DNA of 64,000 bases from UBA9620 sp965220695 (GTDB taxonomy: Bacteria > Acidobacteriota > Vicinamibacteria > Vicinamibacterales > UBA8438). The notes under the pieces were generated by a model. The model did not search any database, was not told the origin of the DNA, and worked only from the letters and a program-made list of their open reading frames with translations. Position numbers and translations under genes: made by a program. Location: contig OZ244838.1 in assembly GCA_965220695.1 (NCBI GenBank), positions 806,001 through 870,000 of the forward strand, read 5' to 3'. Shown here in pieces: positions 1 to 8,007 of the stretch (its first letter is position 1; every line of letters starts with the position of its first letter).

Positions 1-1
1 T

Positions 2-862
2 TCCGGCATCAGCCGCGGCACCGAGTCGCTGGTGTTCCGGGGCGAGGTGCCGCCGTCGCAGCAGCGTGCGATGCGCGCCCCGTTTCAGGAAGGGGAGTTT
101 CCCGGTCCGCTGAAATACGGCTACGCCAGCGTCGGCGAGGTCGAGGAGGGGCCGGCCGGGCTGCGAGGCCGGCTCGTGTTCTGTCTGTTCCCCCACCAGG
201 ACCGGTACTGTGTGCCGCGCGAGGCGCTGGTCGCGTTGCCGCCGGACCTGCCCGCCGAACGGGCCGTGCTCGCGGCGAACATGGAAACGGCCGTCAACGT
301 GGTGTGGGACGCGCGGCCCGCGGCCGGCGATCGCATCGTCGTCATCGGGGCCGGCGTGGTCGGGATGCTGGTAGCGTGGCTCTGCGCCGGGATGCCGGGC
401 GTCGACCTCACGCTGGTCGATCTCAATCCGTCGCGGGCCGCGGCGGCGGCGCGGCTCGGCCTGCCGTTCAGCACGACGCCGCCCGGCGATGCGGGCGCCG
501 ACCTGGTGGTGCACGCCAGCGGGCGCCCGGCCGGGCTGGCCGCCGCGCTCGGCGTGGCCGGCGTGGAGGCGACGATCGTGGAAGCGAGCTGGTATGGCAC
601 CCAGGCGGTGCCGCTGCCGCTGGGGGAGGCGTTCCATGCCCGGCGTCTCACCGTCCGGAGCAGCCAGGTGGGCCGCGTGCCTCCGGGCCGCGCCGCCCGC
701 TGGACGACCGCGCGCCGGCTGACGCTGGCCCTCGAGCTGCTGCGCGACCCGCGGCTGGAGGTGCTGATCACCGGCGAGAGCCGGTTCGACGAGTTGCCGT
801 CGGTGATGGCGGCGCTGAGCACCGAGCCGGGGAACACCCTGTGCCATCGGATCCGGTACTGA
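2..862 (+). CDS. MDR-family (zinc-type) alcohol dehydrogenase, 5' truncated by the window edge
   Basis: The frame is open to the left edge; the first visible residues, SGISRGTESLVFRGEVP, lie inside the GroES-like domain, so the true start is outside the window. A Rossmann NAD(P) motif (VVIGAGVVGMLVAW) sits near the middle and a conserved C-terminal catalytic-domain tail follows. The product belongs to the medium-chain dehydrogenase/reductase superfamily and should oxidise an alcohol or reduce a carbonyl using NAD(P)H; the substrate is unknown. It is the first visible gene of a cluster with pterin- and riboflavin-like enzymes, 33 bp upstream of the PTPS-like gene, which suggests a redox step in that pathway. 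Family assignment is firm; substrate is not. Confidence 0.85.
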   Translation, partial: SGISRGTESLVFRGEVPPSQQRAMRAPFQEGEFPGPLKYGYASVGEVEEGPAGLRGRLVFCLFPHQDRYCVPREALVALPPDLPAERAVLAANMETAVNVVWDARPAAGDRIVVIGAGVVGMLVAWLCAGMPGVDLTLVDLNPSRAAAAARLGLPFSTTPPGDAGADLVVHASGRPAGLAAALGVAGVEATIVEASWYGTQAVPLPLGEAFHARRLTVRSSQVGRVPPGRAARWTTARRLTLALELLRDPRLEVLITGESRFDELPSVMAALSTEPGNTLCHRIRY

Positions 863-895
863 TGCCGACAGACGGAAGAGAGGCGGTCCGCCGCG

Positions 896-1294
896 ATGTA
901 CAGCCTGAACGTTCGTGACCACGTGATGATCGCGCACAGCTTCCGGGGCGAGATGTTCGGCCCGGCGCAGCGGCTGCACGGCGCCACCTACGTCGTCGAC
1001 GTGACGTTTCGGCGCGCGGCGCTCGACGCCGACGGACTCGTGGTCGACATCGGCCGCGCGGGCGCCCAGCTCAAGGCGGTGCTCGCGGACCTGTCGTATC
1101 GCAATCTCGACGACGAGCCGGCGTTCGCCGGCCAGAACACCACCACCGAGTTCCTGGCGCGGACGATCTTCGACCGCATGGCCGCGGCGGTCCGCGGCGG
1201 CGAGCTCGGGGACGGCGCGCGCGAGGTGACCGCCATCTGCGTGACCCTGCACGAATCGCACGTCGCCTGGGGCAGCTACGAAGGCGGGGTGTGA
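896..1294 (+). CDS. 6-pyruvoyl-tetrahydropterin synthase / QueD-like protein with altered active site
   Basis: A 132-residue protein of PTPS/QueD length. Near the N-terminus it has AHSFRGE (first zinc-ligand His) and then GPAQRLHGATY, where canonical members have a GKC-type Cys and LHGHxY. The catalytic Cys and the third zinc His therefore appear to be missing, replaced by A in both places, while a C-terminal His-Glu pair (LHESHVAWGSYE) is kept. Family members convert dihydroneopterin triphosphate to 6-pyruvoyl- or 6-carboxy-tetrahydropterin. The changed residues argue for another reaction on a related pterin or pyrimidine. Its stop overlaps the next gene's GTG (GTGA), so the two are translationally coupled. 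Confidence 0.8.
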   Translation: MYSLNVRDHVMIAHSFRGEMFGPAQRLHGATYVVDVTFRRAALDADGLVVDIGRAGAQLKAVLADLSYRNLDDEPAFAGQNTTTEFLARTIFDRMAAAVRGGELGDGAREVTAICVTLHESHVAWGSYEGGV

Positions 1295-2370
1295 CCACCG
1301 CGGACCTGCACCTGGTGGCGCCCGGCCCGCTCGACCAGTGGACGGGCGGCTACATTTACGACGCGCGCATCGCCGGCGGCTTGCGGGACCTCGGCTGGCG
1401 GGTCGCGGTGCACGCCCTCGACGGCGCCTTTCCGGAGGCCGACGCCGTGGCGCGGCAGAGCATGACCGCCGTGCTGGCGGCCATTGCGACCGGCGACCGC
1501 GTCGTGGTCGACGGGCTGGCCATGGGCGGGCTGCCCGGCCCGATCGAGGCCGAGCGGGCGCGGCTGCGGCTGCTGTCGCTCGTGCATCATCCGCTGGCGG
1601 ACGAGGCGGGGCTCGGCGCGGATCGCCGCCGGCGCTTCGCTGCGCTCGAACGGCAGGCGCTGGCGGCCTGCAGGGGCGTGCTGGTCACCAGCGAGTTCAC
1701 CGCCCGGCGCCTCGAGGACTACGGGATCGGCGCCGATCGCATCCGGGTCGTGCGCCCGGGCGTCGATCCGGCGCCGCAGGCCGCGGGACCCGCGCCCGGC
1801 CTCCCGCCGGCGCTGCTGTGTGTCGGCTCGGTGACGCCGCGCAAGGGCCAGGCGGAGCTGGTGCAGGCGCTGGCCGGGCTCGGGGATCTGCGCTGGACGT
1901 GCGTCTGTGTCGGACGGCTCGATCCGGCGCCCGACTACGCGGCGTCGGTGCGGCGGCTGATCGTCCACTGCGGGCTGGGAGGCCGCATCCGTCTCGCCGG
2001 CGAATGCGCACCGGCAAAACTCGACGCCTTCTATCATCAGGCGTCGTTGCTCGTCCTGCCGTCGCGCTACGAGGGCTACGGCATGGCGCTCGCCGAGGCC
2101 CTGGCGCGCGGACTGGGGATTGTCAGCACCACGGGCGGGGCGATTCCGCACACGGTGCCGGCCGGCGCGGCGGTGCTGGTGCCGCCGGGCGACGCGCCGG
2201 CGCTGGCGGCGGCGCTGCGTCCGTTGCTGACCGGGTCACGCGGCGCCGAGCGGCGCACGGCGCTGGCCGCCGCCGCCCGCATCCACGCCCGCGCGCTGCC
2301 TGACTGGGACCAGGCCGCCCTGCACTTCGCGACGGCGGCGCGCGAGTTGACCCGCGATGGAAACGTTTGA
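1291..2370 (+). CDS. GT4-type glycosyltransferase
   Basis: A 359-residue GT-B fold glycosyltransferase. The N-terminal acceptor domain is followed by a typical GT4 donor half: VGSVTPRKGQAELVQAL near residue 180, and SRYEGYGMALAEALARGLG near residue 260, which carries the E-x7-E-like nucleotide-sugar binding motif. It should transfer a sugar from a nucleotide donor to an unknown acceptor, in the cytosol or at the membrane face. It starts at a GTG overlapping the preceding stop by 4 nt and its end overlaps the downstream methyltransferase by 14 nt. A glycosyltransferase embedded in a pterin/riboflavin-like gene set hints that the cluster's product is glycosylated. Confidence 0.85.
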   Translation: MTTADLHLVAPGPLDQWTGGYIYDARIAGGLRDLGWRVAVHALDGAFPEADAVARQSMTAVLAAIATGDRVVVDGLAMGGLPGPIEAERARLRLLSLVHHPLADEAGLGADRRRRFAALERQALAACRGVLVTSEFTARRLEDYGIGADRIRVVRPGVDPAPQAAGPAPGLPPALLCVGSVTPRKGQAELVQALAGLGDLRWTCVCVGRLDPAPDYAASVRRLIVHCGLGGRIRLAGECAPAKLDAFYHQASLLVLPSRYEGYGMALAEALARGLGIVSTTGGAIPHTVPAGAAVLVPPGDAPALAAALRPLLTGSRGAERRTALAAAARIHARALPDWDQAALHFATAARELTRDGNV

Positions 2371-3190
2371 CGCCGACTGGCTGAGTTTGCGTGAACCGAT
2401 CGATCACCGCTCGCGCGCCGGGCGGCTGGTCGAGCCGCTGGTCGACGCATGGACGAGGCGCCGCTGGTCGCGTGTGCTGGATCTGGGCAGCGGGACGGGG
2501 TCGAACCTGCGCTACCTGGCGCCCCGGCTGCCCCCCGGGCAGGAGTGGACGCTGGTCGAGCACGATCCTCTGCATCTGCACACGCTCGCCCGCCTCGCGG
2601 TCCCGGCGGGGACACGGCGGCTGGCGGTGGTGGCCGGCGATCTCGCCGGCGCCGGGCTCGACGCGGTCGGCGAGGCGCACCTGGTCAGCGCCTCGGCGCT
2701 GCTCGACCTCGCGTCGTCGGGCTGGCTGGAGCGGCTGGTGGCGGCCTGCCACCGCGCCGGTTGCGGCGCGCTCCTGGCGTTGAGCTACGACGGCGGCATT
2801 CGCTGGTCCGCGGCGGGGGCGCGGGGAACGGCGGAGGAGGACCCGGAAGACATGTTCGTGCGCACCGCCGTCAACAGCCACCAGACCGGCGACAAGGGAC
2901 TGGGGCCCGCGCTGGGACCGGCCGCGGGCCGCGCGGCCGAACGCGCGTTCAAACGGGCCGGCTATCGTTGCTGGCGTCACCCGAGCGCCTGGCAGTTGAC
3001 CGGCGCTGACGCCGCGCTCGTCCGCCGGCTCATCGACGGCTGGGCGTCGGCCGCCGCGGAGATCCGGCCCGCCGCGACGGGACGCATCGCCGCCTGGGTC
3101 GATCGGCGCCGCGCCACGGTTGCCCGCGGTCGATTCACGCTGGCGGTCGGACACGACGACCTGCTCGCGCTTCCGGCGGACCTCGCATGA
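2357..3190 (+). CDS. class I SAM-dependent methyltransferase
   Basis: A 277-residue protein. SAM-binding motif I, VLDLGSGTGSNLRYLAP, lies near residues 40-56, followed by an acidic motif II (TLVEHD) and the GDLAGAG loop. The C-terminal half is less recognisable and presumably binds the substrate. It overlaps the upstream glycosyltransferase by 14 nt and the downstream flippase-like gene by 4 nt (ATGA), so it belongs to the same transcript. The substrate cannot be told from sequence; from context it may be the small molecule assembled by this cluster. Confidence 0.8.
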   Translation: METFDADWLSLREPIDHRSRAGRLVEPLVDAWTRRRWSRVLDLGSGTGSNLRYLAPRLPPGQEWTLVEHDPLHLHTLARLAVPAGTRRLAVVAGDLAGAGLDAVGEAHLVSASALLDLASSGWLERLVAACHRAGCGALLALSYDGGIRWSAAGARGTAEEDPEDMFVRTAVNSHQTGDKGLGPALGPAAGRAAERAFKRAGYRCWRHPSAWQLTGADAALVRRLIDGWASAAAEIRPAATGRIAAWVDRRRATVARGRFTLAVGHDDLLALPADLA

Positions 3191-4092
3191 ACCTTCGATC
3201 CCCGCTGTGGCGGGTGGCGGTGAGTCTCGGTCTGTTGCTGGCGCTCGGCTGGTGGCTGGACCTCGGGGCGCTGGCGGCCCGCATCGCCGGTCTGCGGCCC
3301 GGCTGGGTGGCGCTGGCGGTCGGGATCTCGATCGTGCAGGTCGCCGTGCTGGCCTGGCGTTGGTGTTTTACCGCGCGGTGTCTGGGCGTCGACCTGTCGT
3401 TCACCACGGCCTGGCGGGAGTACTACCTGTCCATCTTTCTCAACCAGGTGTTGCCCGGCGGGGTGCTGGGCGACGTCTCCCGCGTCTGGAGACAGGCGCG
3501 CGCACGTCAGGGGGGCCCGACGGCGAGCGGGCCCGCGATGCGGGCCGTCGTGTTCGAACGGTTGTCGGCGCAGGCGGTCATGACGACCGTGGCCGTGGCC
3601 TCGCTGCTCCTGCTGCCGGTGACCATCGACCGTGGATCGGGGCGGCTGCTGCTGGCCGCCGGCGCCGCCGGCGCGGTCGTGGTGCTGGCCGTGGTAAACC
3701 GTCTGCGGCGGACGTCGCCGGTCGGCCTTCCGGTGGCACGGGTGCTGGATGAACTGGCGGCCGCACACCTGACGGCGACCGCGTTCGCGTGGCAGCTTGC
3801 GAGCGCCCTGTTCGTCGTCGCCACCTACCTGCTGACCTACCTTGCGGCGGCGCGGGCCGTGGGCGTCGAGACGCCGGTCCTCGTGTTCCTCCCGCTGGTG
3901 GCCCCGGTGCTGATGACGATGCTGATACCGGTCACCGTCGCCGGGTGGGGACTCCGCGAGAGCGCGGCCGCCCTGCTCTGGAGCGCGGTCGGCCTGACCG
4001 CCGCCGACGGCGTCACCGTGTCGGTCGCCTACGGTCTGATCGTGCTGCTCTGCAGCCTGCCCGGGGTGGTCGTGCTGGTCCGGGACCGGTAG
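3187..4092 (+). CDS. flippase-like (LPG synthase transmembrane-type) integral membrane protein
   Basis: A 301-residue, highly hydrophobic protein with about seven to eight predicted membrane segments, for example residues 8-25, 40-60, 120-140, 150-165, 195-220 and 235-260. The motif FLNQVLPGGVLGDVSRVWR near residues 80-100 and the later TVAGWGLRESAAALL are characteristic of the LPG_synthase_TM / flippase-like family. It probably moves or modifies a lipid-linked or glycosylated intermediate across the inner membrane. It is the last gene of the plus-strand overlapping run from the dehydrogenase. The direction and identity of cargo are not visible. Confidence 0.8.
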   Translation: MNLRSPLWRVAVSLGLLLALGWWLDLGALAARIAGLRPGWVALAVGISIVQVAVLAWRWCFTARCLGVDLSFTTAWREYYLSIFLNQVLPGGVLGDVSRVWRQARARQGGPTASGPAMRAVVFERLSAQAVMTTVAVASLLLLPVTIDRGSGRLLLAAGAAGAVVVLAVVNRLRRTSPVGLPVARVLDELAAAHLTATAFAWQLASALFVVATYLLTYLAAARAVGVETPVLVFLPLVAPVLMTMLIPVTVAGWGLRESAAALLWSAVGLTAADGVTVSVAYGLIVLLCSLPGVVVLVRDR

Positions 4093-4123
4093 CCTGACCA
4101 GCGGCAGGGCGCGGGCAGGCGAT

Positions 4124-4981
4124 TCAGCGCAGATCGAGGTCGAAGAGCACGTCGTCGCCAAGCTGGAACACGCGGCATGGCGGACGCAGCGCCTGGTCGA
4201 GGGTGGCGATCGGGGGCAGCTTCAGACCGGGGCGCCCGGAGCCGATCAGGATCGGGGCGATCGCCACGTGCAGGCGGGTCAGGACGCCGGCCTGGAGGAA
4301 CCGCGAGACGGTGACGCCGCCGCCCTCGACGAGCAGTCGCCGCAGACCGCGGGCCGCGAGCGTATCGACCAGCAGCGCCGGCGGGAATCCGGCCGGTTGG
4401 TCCGGTCGTTCACTATTGGTGGGCAGCCTGATCTCGGCGACCCCCGGCGGCAGCGGCGCAACCGTGGAGTGCCGGCGAACGATCACCGTGGGGGCGGCGC
4501 CGTCGGTGAAAACGCGGAGGTGCGGTGAGAGCCGGCCGTCCGGGTCGAGGATCACACGTGTCGGATTGGCGCCGTCGACGGCTCGCACCGTGAGGCGGGG
4601 GTCATCGGCGCTCGCGGTGCCGGCGCCCACGATCACGGCGTCGGCCAGGGCGCGCAGCCGGTGCAGCCGGAGCCGGTCGTGCTGGCCGGTGACGTAGTGC
4701 GAATGGCCTGCATCGGTCGCGATGCGACCGTCGAGACTCTGGCCGAGCTGTCCAATCACCGGCGCGGGATCGAGCTGGAGCGGCAGATACAGATCCAGCA
4801 GGTCGCGGACGCCGGCCCCCGCCGGACCGGACAGACGCCAGTTGCCGGAGGGGTCCGGTTGCAGCCACACGTCCCGGCGTGCGCTATGATGCACTCGTGG
4901 TGGAGAGTCGGCGCCGGTGAATGCCGGCGAGACGGCTTGCACCAGGTCCCAGGCGCTGGCTGCGGTCACCGGAGTCGGCAC
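4124..4981 (-). CDS. RibD-type reductase domain protein (no deaminase domain)
   Basis: A 285-residue protein. From about residue 75 it carries the RibD C-terminal reductase fold (dihydrofolate-reductase-like): GQSLDGRIAT, then HYVTG, DAVIVGAGTASADDPRLTVR, the RRLLVEGGG loop, and PILIGSGRPGL. Family members reduce the ribosyl side chain of the riboflavin pyrimidine intermediate with NADPH. The N-terminal 70 residues are not the zinc deaminase domain of bifunctional RibD and I do not recognise them. Translation starts at GTG. The gene is divergent from the RibA-like gene, 80 bp away, and converges on the flippase gene. Confidence 0.85.
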   Translation of the reverse strand: MPTPVTAASAWDLVQAVSPAFTGADSPPRVHHSARRDVWLQPDPSGNWRLSGPAGAGVRDLLDLYLPLQLDPAPVIGQLGQSLDGRIATDAGHSHYVTGQHDRLRLHRLRALADAVIVGAGTASADDPRLTVRAVDGANPTRVILDPDGRLSPHLRVFTDGAAPTVIVRRHSTVAPLPPGVAEIRLPTNSERPDQPAGFPPALLVDTLAARGLRRLLVEGGGVTVSRFLQAGVLTRLHVAIAPILIGSGRPGLKLPPIATLDQALRPPCRVFQLGDDVLFDLDLR

Positions 4982-5016
4982 GTGGCGGTCTCCTCCATCG
5001 TCTACTAACCTTATCG

Positions 5017-5033
5017 TGTCCCGAATGGGGACA
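5017..5033. promoter_or_regulatory. inverted repeat between divergent ribD-like and ribA-like genes
   Basis: A 6-bp perfect inverted repeat with a 5-nt spacer (TGTCCC, gaatg, GGGACA) sits in the 80-bp gap between the divergent starts at 4981 and 5062. Its position suits an operator controlling both genes. A 6-bp palindrome can occur by chance in GC-rich DNA, so this is suggestive only. Confidence 0.3.
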
Positions 5034-5061
5034 ACCCGGGGAGGGAAGGCTGGACGACAGA

Positions 5062-6237
5062 ATGTATGCGGCTGAGCGGGGTCTGTTCGATTTGCGGCGA
5101 GGGCGGGCGCTCTGTGTCACGTCGGACGCTGCGTCGAATGATGCGGTGGTGCTGGCGGCGGTCGACGGCCTGACGCCGCTGACGCTCGATCAGGTGCAGG
5201 GGGTGGGACGGCACCCGCTGCGCCTGGTGGTGACCCGCCATCGCGCGCACGCCATGGGGTTGACGCCGGCGCCGCCGGCGGGACCGGCCCCCGACCGCGC
5301 CACCGGCCGGTATACGGGTGATGTCAGCCTCGCCGTGGGCGGCGCGGCGACCCCCGACGCGATCTGGCGGCTGTCGAGCGGTGTCGACAAATCGGTACGG
5401 AGCGCCGTCGACCTGCGCGCGGCGTCGGCCGCCGAAATCGGCGGGTTGACCCTGGCCCGGCTCGGGCAACTGCTTCCGGCGGTCGTCGGTGTGCGGGTCG
5501 ACCAGAGCGGCGCACTCGGCGATCCGCGGACCGGCGGCGCCATCCTGAGCGCGTCCGCCGACCAGATTCAGGCGCTGGCGGGCAACGCGCAGGTCGAGGT
5601 GACCTGCATCAGCGACGGGCCGGTGCCGCTCGAAGAGGCGGAGGATGCGCGGTTCGTCTGTTTCCGCGAGGCGAACGGCATTCTCGAGCACGTGGCGATC
5701 CTGGTGGGCGCCCGCGAGCACTGGCCCGACCCGGTGCCCGTCAGGTTGCATTCGGCGTGTCTCACGGGAGATCTGTTCGGCAGTCTGCGCTGCGACTGCG
5801 GGCAGCAGTTGCGCGGCAGCCTGCGCGTGTTCGCCGCCCGCGGCGGCGGCGTGCTGCTGTATCTGGCGCAAGAGGGGCGCAGCATCGGTCTCGGGAACAA
5901 GCTGCGCGCCTACACCCTGCAGCAGCAAGGCCTGGATACGGTGGACGCCGACTGCGCGCTGGGGTTCGGACCGGACGAGCGGCGCTACGACGCCGCGGTC
6001 GAAATGCTGCGGCATCTTCAGATCGGGCGGATCCAGCTCTTGACCAACAATCCGGAGAAAGTGCGCGCCCTGGAGGCCGGCGGCGTCGAGGTCGCCGATC
6101 GCCAGCCGCTCTACGGTACGCTGAACCGTCACAATCTGCCGTACGTGCAGGCGAAGGTCGACCGTGCCGGGCACTGGCTGACCGACATGCTGTCGGAGCC
6201 GATCCGCGGCAGGAAGCGGGCCGGACGGCGCCAGTGA
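5062..6237 (+). CDS. GTP cyclohydrolase II (RibA-type) with non-DHBPS N-terminal domain
   Basis: I chose the ATG at 5062 (MYAAERGLFDLRRGRA), giving 391 residues; an in-frame start at 4921 would overlap the divergent gene. The C-terminal ~200 residues are a complete GTP cyclohydrolase II: LHSACLTGDLFGSLRCDCG holds the three zinc cysteines, LYLAQEGRSIGLGNKLRAY the catalytic region, and LLTNNPEKVRALE the C-terminal motif. The enzyme opens GTP to a diaminopyrimidinone, the entry step to riboflavin and F420. The N-terminal ~190 residues do not show the DHBP-synthase signature, so this is not an ordinary RibBA. Clustered with RibD-like, PTPS-like and creatininase genes, it may feed a dedicated secondary pathway. 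Confidence 0.88.
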   Translation: MYAAERGLFDLRRGRALCVTSDAASNDAVVLAAVDGLTPLTLDQVQGVGRHPLRLVVTRHRAHAMGLTPAPPAGPAPDRATGRYTGDVSLAVGGAATPDAIWRLSSGVDKSVRSAVDLRAASAAEIGGLTLARLGQLLPAVVGVRVDQSGALGDPRTGGAILSASADQIQALAGNAQVEVTCISDGPVPLEEAEDARFVCFREANGILEHVAILVGAREHWPDPVPVRLHSACLTGDLFGSLRCDCGQQLRGSLRVFAARGGGVLLYLAQEGRSIGLGNKLRAYTLQQQGLDTVDADCALGFGPDERRYDAAVEMLRHLQIGRIQLLTNNPEKVRALEAGGVEVADRQPLYGTLNRHNLPYVQAKVDRAGHWLTDMLSEPIRGRKRAGRRQ

Positions 6238-6255
6238 CGGGCTGCGCCGGGATTG

Positions 6256-7056
6256 CTACCCCAATCGTTCGATTGGAAACTCCCGGGTGTCCTGGATGAT
6301 CTCGGCCAGCACGCGGCCATAGTGCTCTACCAGCCGCGCGCCGAGATCGGCGCTGGCCAGCGTGGCGTCGCCGGTGACGCCGTCCGGGTTCAGGTCATTC
6401 GCCAGCCAGGCGAATCCCGCTTCACCCTGCGGTCCGAGGCGGCGCAGCGTGTGCTCCAGATCCTGACCCAGCGAGGAAAACGACCGCAGCGCGTCCCGTC
6501 TGACCAGATCCGGACGCAGGTGCAGCATCATCGCGGTCTCGATCGCCCCTCCATGCAACCCGTGGCGCCACTCCGAGTCCGGCAGCGCGATCTGCTCGGG
6601 GCGCGAGAAGGCGAAGTAGTTGGCGCTGACGACGAGCAGCCCCTGCCGTTCCCGCAGCCGCAGCGCCGCCGCGTCGATCGCCCCGCGGTTGCCGCCGTGG
6701 CTGTTGAACAGCACGATCCGGCGCACCCCTGACGCCGCGACGGACGCGCCCACCTGGTACACCGTCTCGGTCAGCAGTCCGGCGTCCAGGCTCAACGTGC
6801 CGGCGAAGCGGGCGTGCTCGCGGCTGGCGCCGATCGCCTGCGGGGGCAGCAGCCGGACCGACGCCGTCGGCGGCAGGCGGCGAAACGCCTCGGCCGCGAT
6901 GCCGAGGCCGATGTCCAGATCGGTCGAGAGCGGCAGGTGCGGACCATGCTGCTCGACCGCCGCCAGCGGCAGCACCGCCACGGGATCGCGGGCGGCCAGT
7001 TCCGCCATCTCCCCGGTAGACAACGTCTCCCAATAGCGGATCGGATCGTCGGACAT
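6256..7056 (-). CDS. creatininase-family amidohydrolase (creatininase/ArfB/MftE superfamily)
   Basis: A 266-residue protein with all the metal-ligand motifs of the family: LAAVEQHGPHLPLSTDLDIG near residues 30-50, FNSHGGNRGA near 115-125 and LHGGAIETAMML near 165. Members are two-metal hydrolases acting on cyclic or linear amides; the archaeal member ArfB removes formate from the GTP-derived pyrimidine in F420/riboflavin synthesis and MftE trims a peptide. Next to RibA- and RibD-like genes an ArfB-like deformylation is the attractive hypothesis, but specificity cannot be read from sequence. It is convergent with the RibA-like gene (18-nt gap). Confidence 0.85.
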   Translation of the reverse strand: MSDDPIRYWETLSTGEMAELAARDPVAVLPLAAVEQHGPHLPLSTDLDIGLGIAAEAFRRLPPTASVRLLPPQAIGASREHARFAGTLSLDAGLLTETVYQVGASVAASGVRRIVLFNSHGGNRGAIDAAALRLRERQGLLVVSANYFAFSRPEQIALPDSEWRHGLHGGAIETAMMLHLRPDLVRRDALRSFSSLGQDLEHTLRRLGPQGEAGFAWLANDLNPDGVTGDATLASADLGARLVEHYGRVLAEIIQDTREFPIERLG

Positions 7057-7122
7057 GAGTCGGTGTCAGGTGCAGCCGTCCGCCGCGGCAGCGGCCCCTG
7101 CCGCGCCGCACGGGCGTCGTGA

Positions 7123-7968
7123 TCAGCGCCGGCGAAAGACGGCGAGATCGTATCCGATCCAGCCGTTCGCCAGACAGGTTCTCAGGGCGTCGCCGCCAAT
7201 CAGATGTCCCGCGCGCGTGCCGTGCAGCGGCAGCCATCCGCACAGCGCGGCGAACGCCGCGATCAACCGGTCCCGCGGGCGGTCCAGCGCCAGATGCGGC
7301 GTCAGGTCGTCGACCGAGACCGGATCGAACCCGGCGCGGTCCGCCAGCGCCGACAGCTCGCCGGCGTCGATCAGCGTATTGAGATGCCAGCCGCGCCGGA
7401 ATCGTTCCGTCGCGCGGGTGGCCGCCGGTCCGGCGGCCGGCCGGCGGAAGTCGTCGCAGATGACCAACCGCCCGTCCGGGCGGGTCAGTCGGGCGCAGGC
7501 GGCAAAGAACCGGACCGGATCGGGGCCGTGCACGAACGACTCGATGGCGTAGACGAGGTCGGCCGGCGCCAGATCGTCGGGCGGCTCGCAAAAGTCCGCT
7601 TCCCGACAGGTGACCCGGTCGGTCAGCGCGGCGTCCCGGATACGGCGGCTGGCGTGGCGCACCTGGACCGGGCTCAGCGTCAGCCCGGTGCCGTGGACGG
7701 GGGCGCGGCCGGCGAGGTAGCACAGGCTGCCGCCCACGCCGCAGCCGAGGTCGATCACCTGCACCGGATCGGACCGGTCCCGGAGCGTCCGGATCAGGTC
7801 AAGGAGCCGGTCTTCGACGTAGCGGAACGCCGCATCGGTACCGTGCGTGCGCGGTCCCCACACCGGCCGGTGCAGTGCGCCGAACCCGCCGCCCTGGCCA
7901 TAGGCCAGAAAGTGAGCCGTGTTGCGGTCGTAGTAGCGCCGCACGTCCGTCGTGTCGAATTCGGCCAT
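7123..7968 (-). CDS. class I SAM-dependent methyltransferase (UbiE/sterol-methyltransferase-like)
   Basis: A 281-residue protein beginning MAEFDTTDVRRYYDRNT. The YYDRNTAHFLAYGQG stretch resembles the N-terminus of UbiE-like and C-methyltransferases, and SAM motif I is VIDLGCGVGGSLCYLAG near residues 70-86. The ESFVHGPDPVRFFAACARLTRPDG region matches post-motif I to III. It likely methylates a small hydrophobic or cyclic substrate. It lies 66 nt downstream of the creatininase start region on the same strand and may be co-transcribed with it. Confidence 0.8.
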   Translation of the reverse strand: MAEFDTTDVRRYYDRNTAHFLAYGQGGGFGALHRPVWGPRTHGTDAAFRYVEDRLLDLIRTLRDRSDPVQVIDLGCGVGGSLCYLAGRAPVHGTGLTLSPVQVRHASRRIRDAALTDRVTCREADFCEPPDDLAPADLVYAIESFVHGPDPVRFFAACARLTRPDGRLVICDDFRRPAAGPAATRATERFRRGWHLNTLIDAGELSALADRAGFDPVSVDDLTPHLALDRPRDRLIAAFAALCGWLPLHGTRAGHLIGGDALRTCLANGWIGYDLAVFRRR

Positions 7969-8007
7969 GGTGGTGCTGGCGCCGGGCGAGCCGCGCCGCC
8001 GGCCCCG

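Noticed and set aside
5062..6237. Bifunctional RibBA (DHBP synthase plus GTP cyclohydrolase II)
   Set aside because: The N-terminal domain has the right length but none of the DHBP-synthase signature residues that I can recognise.
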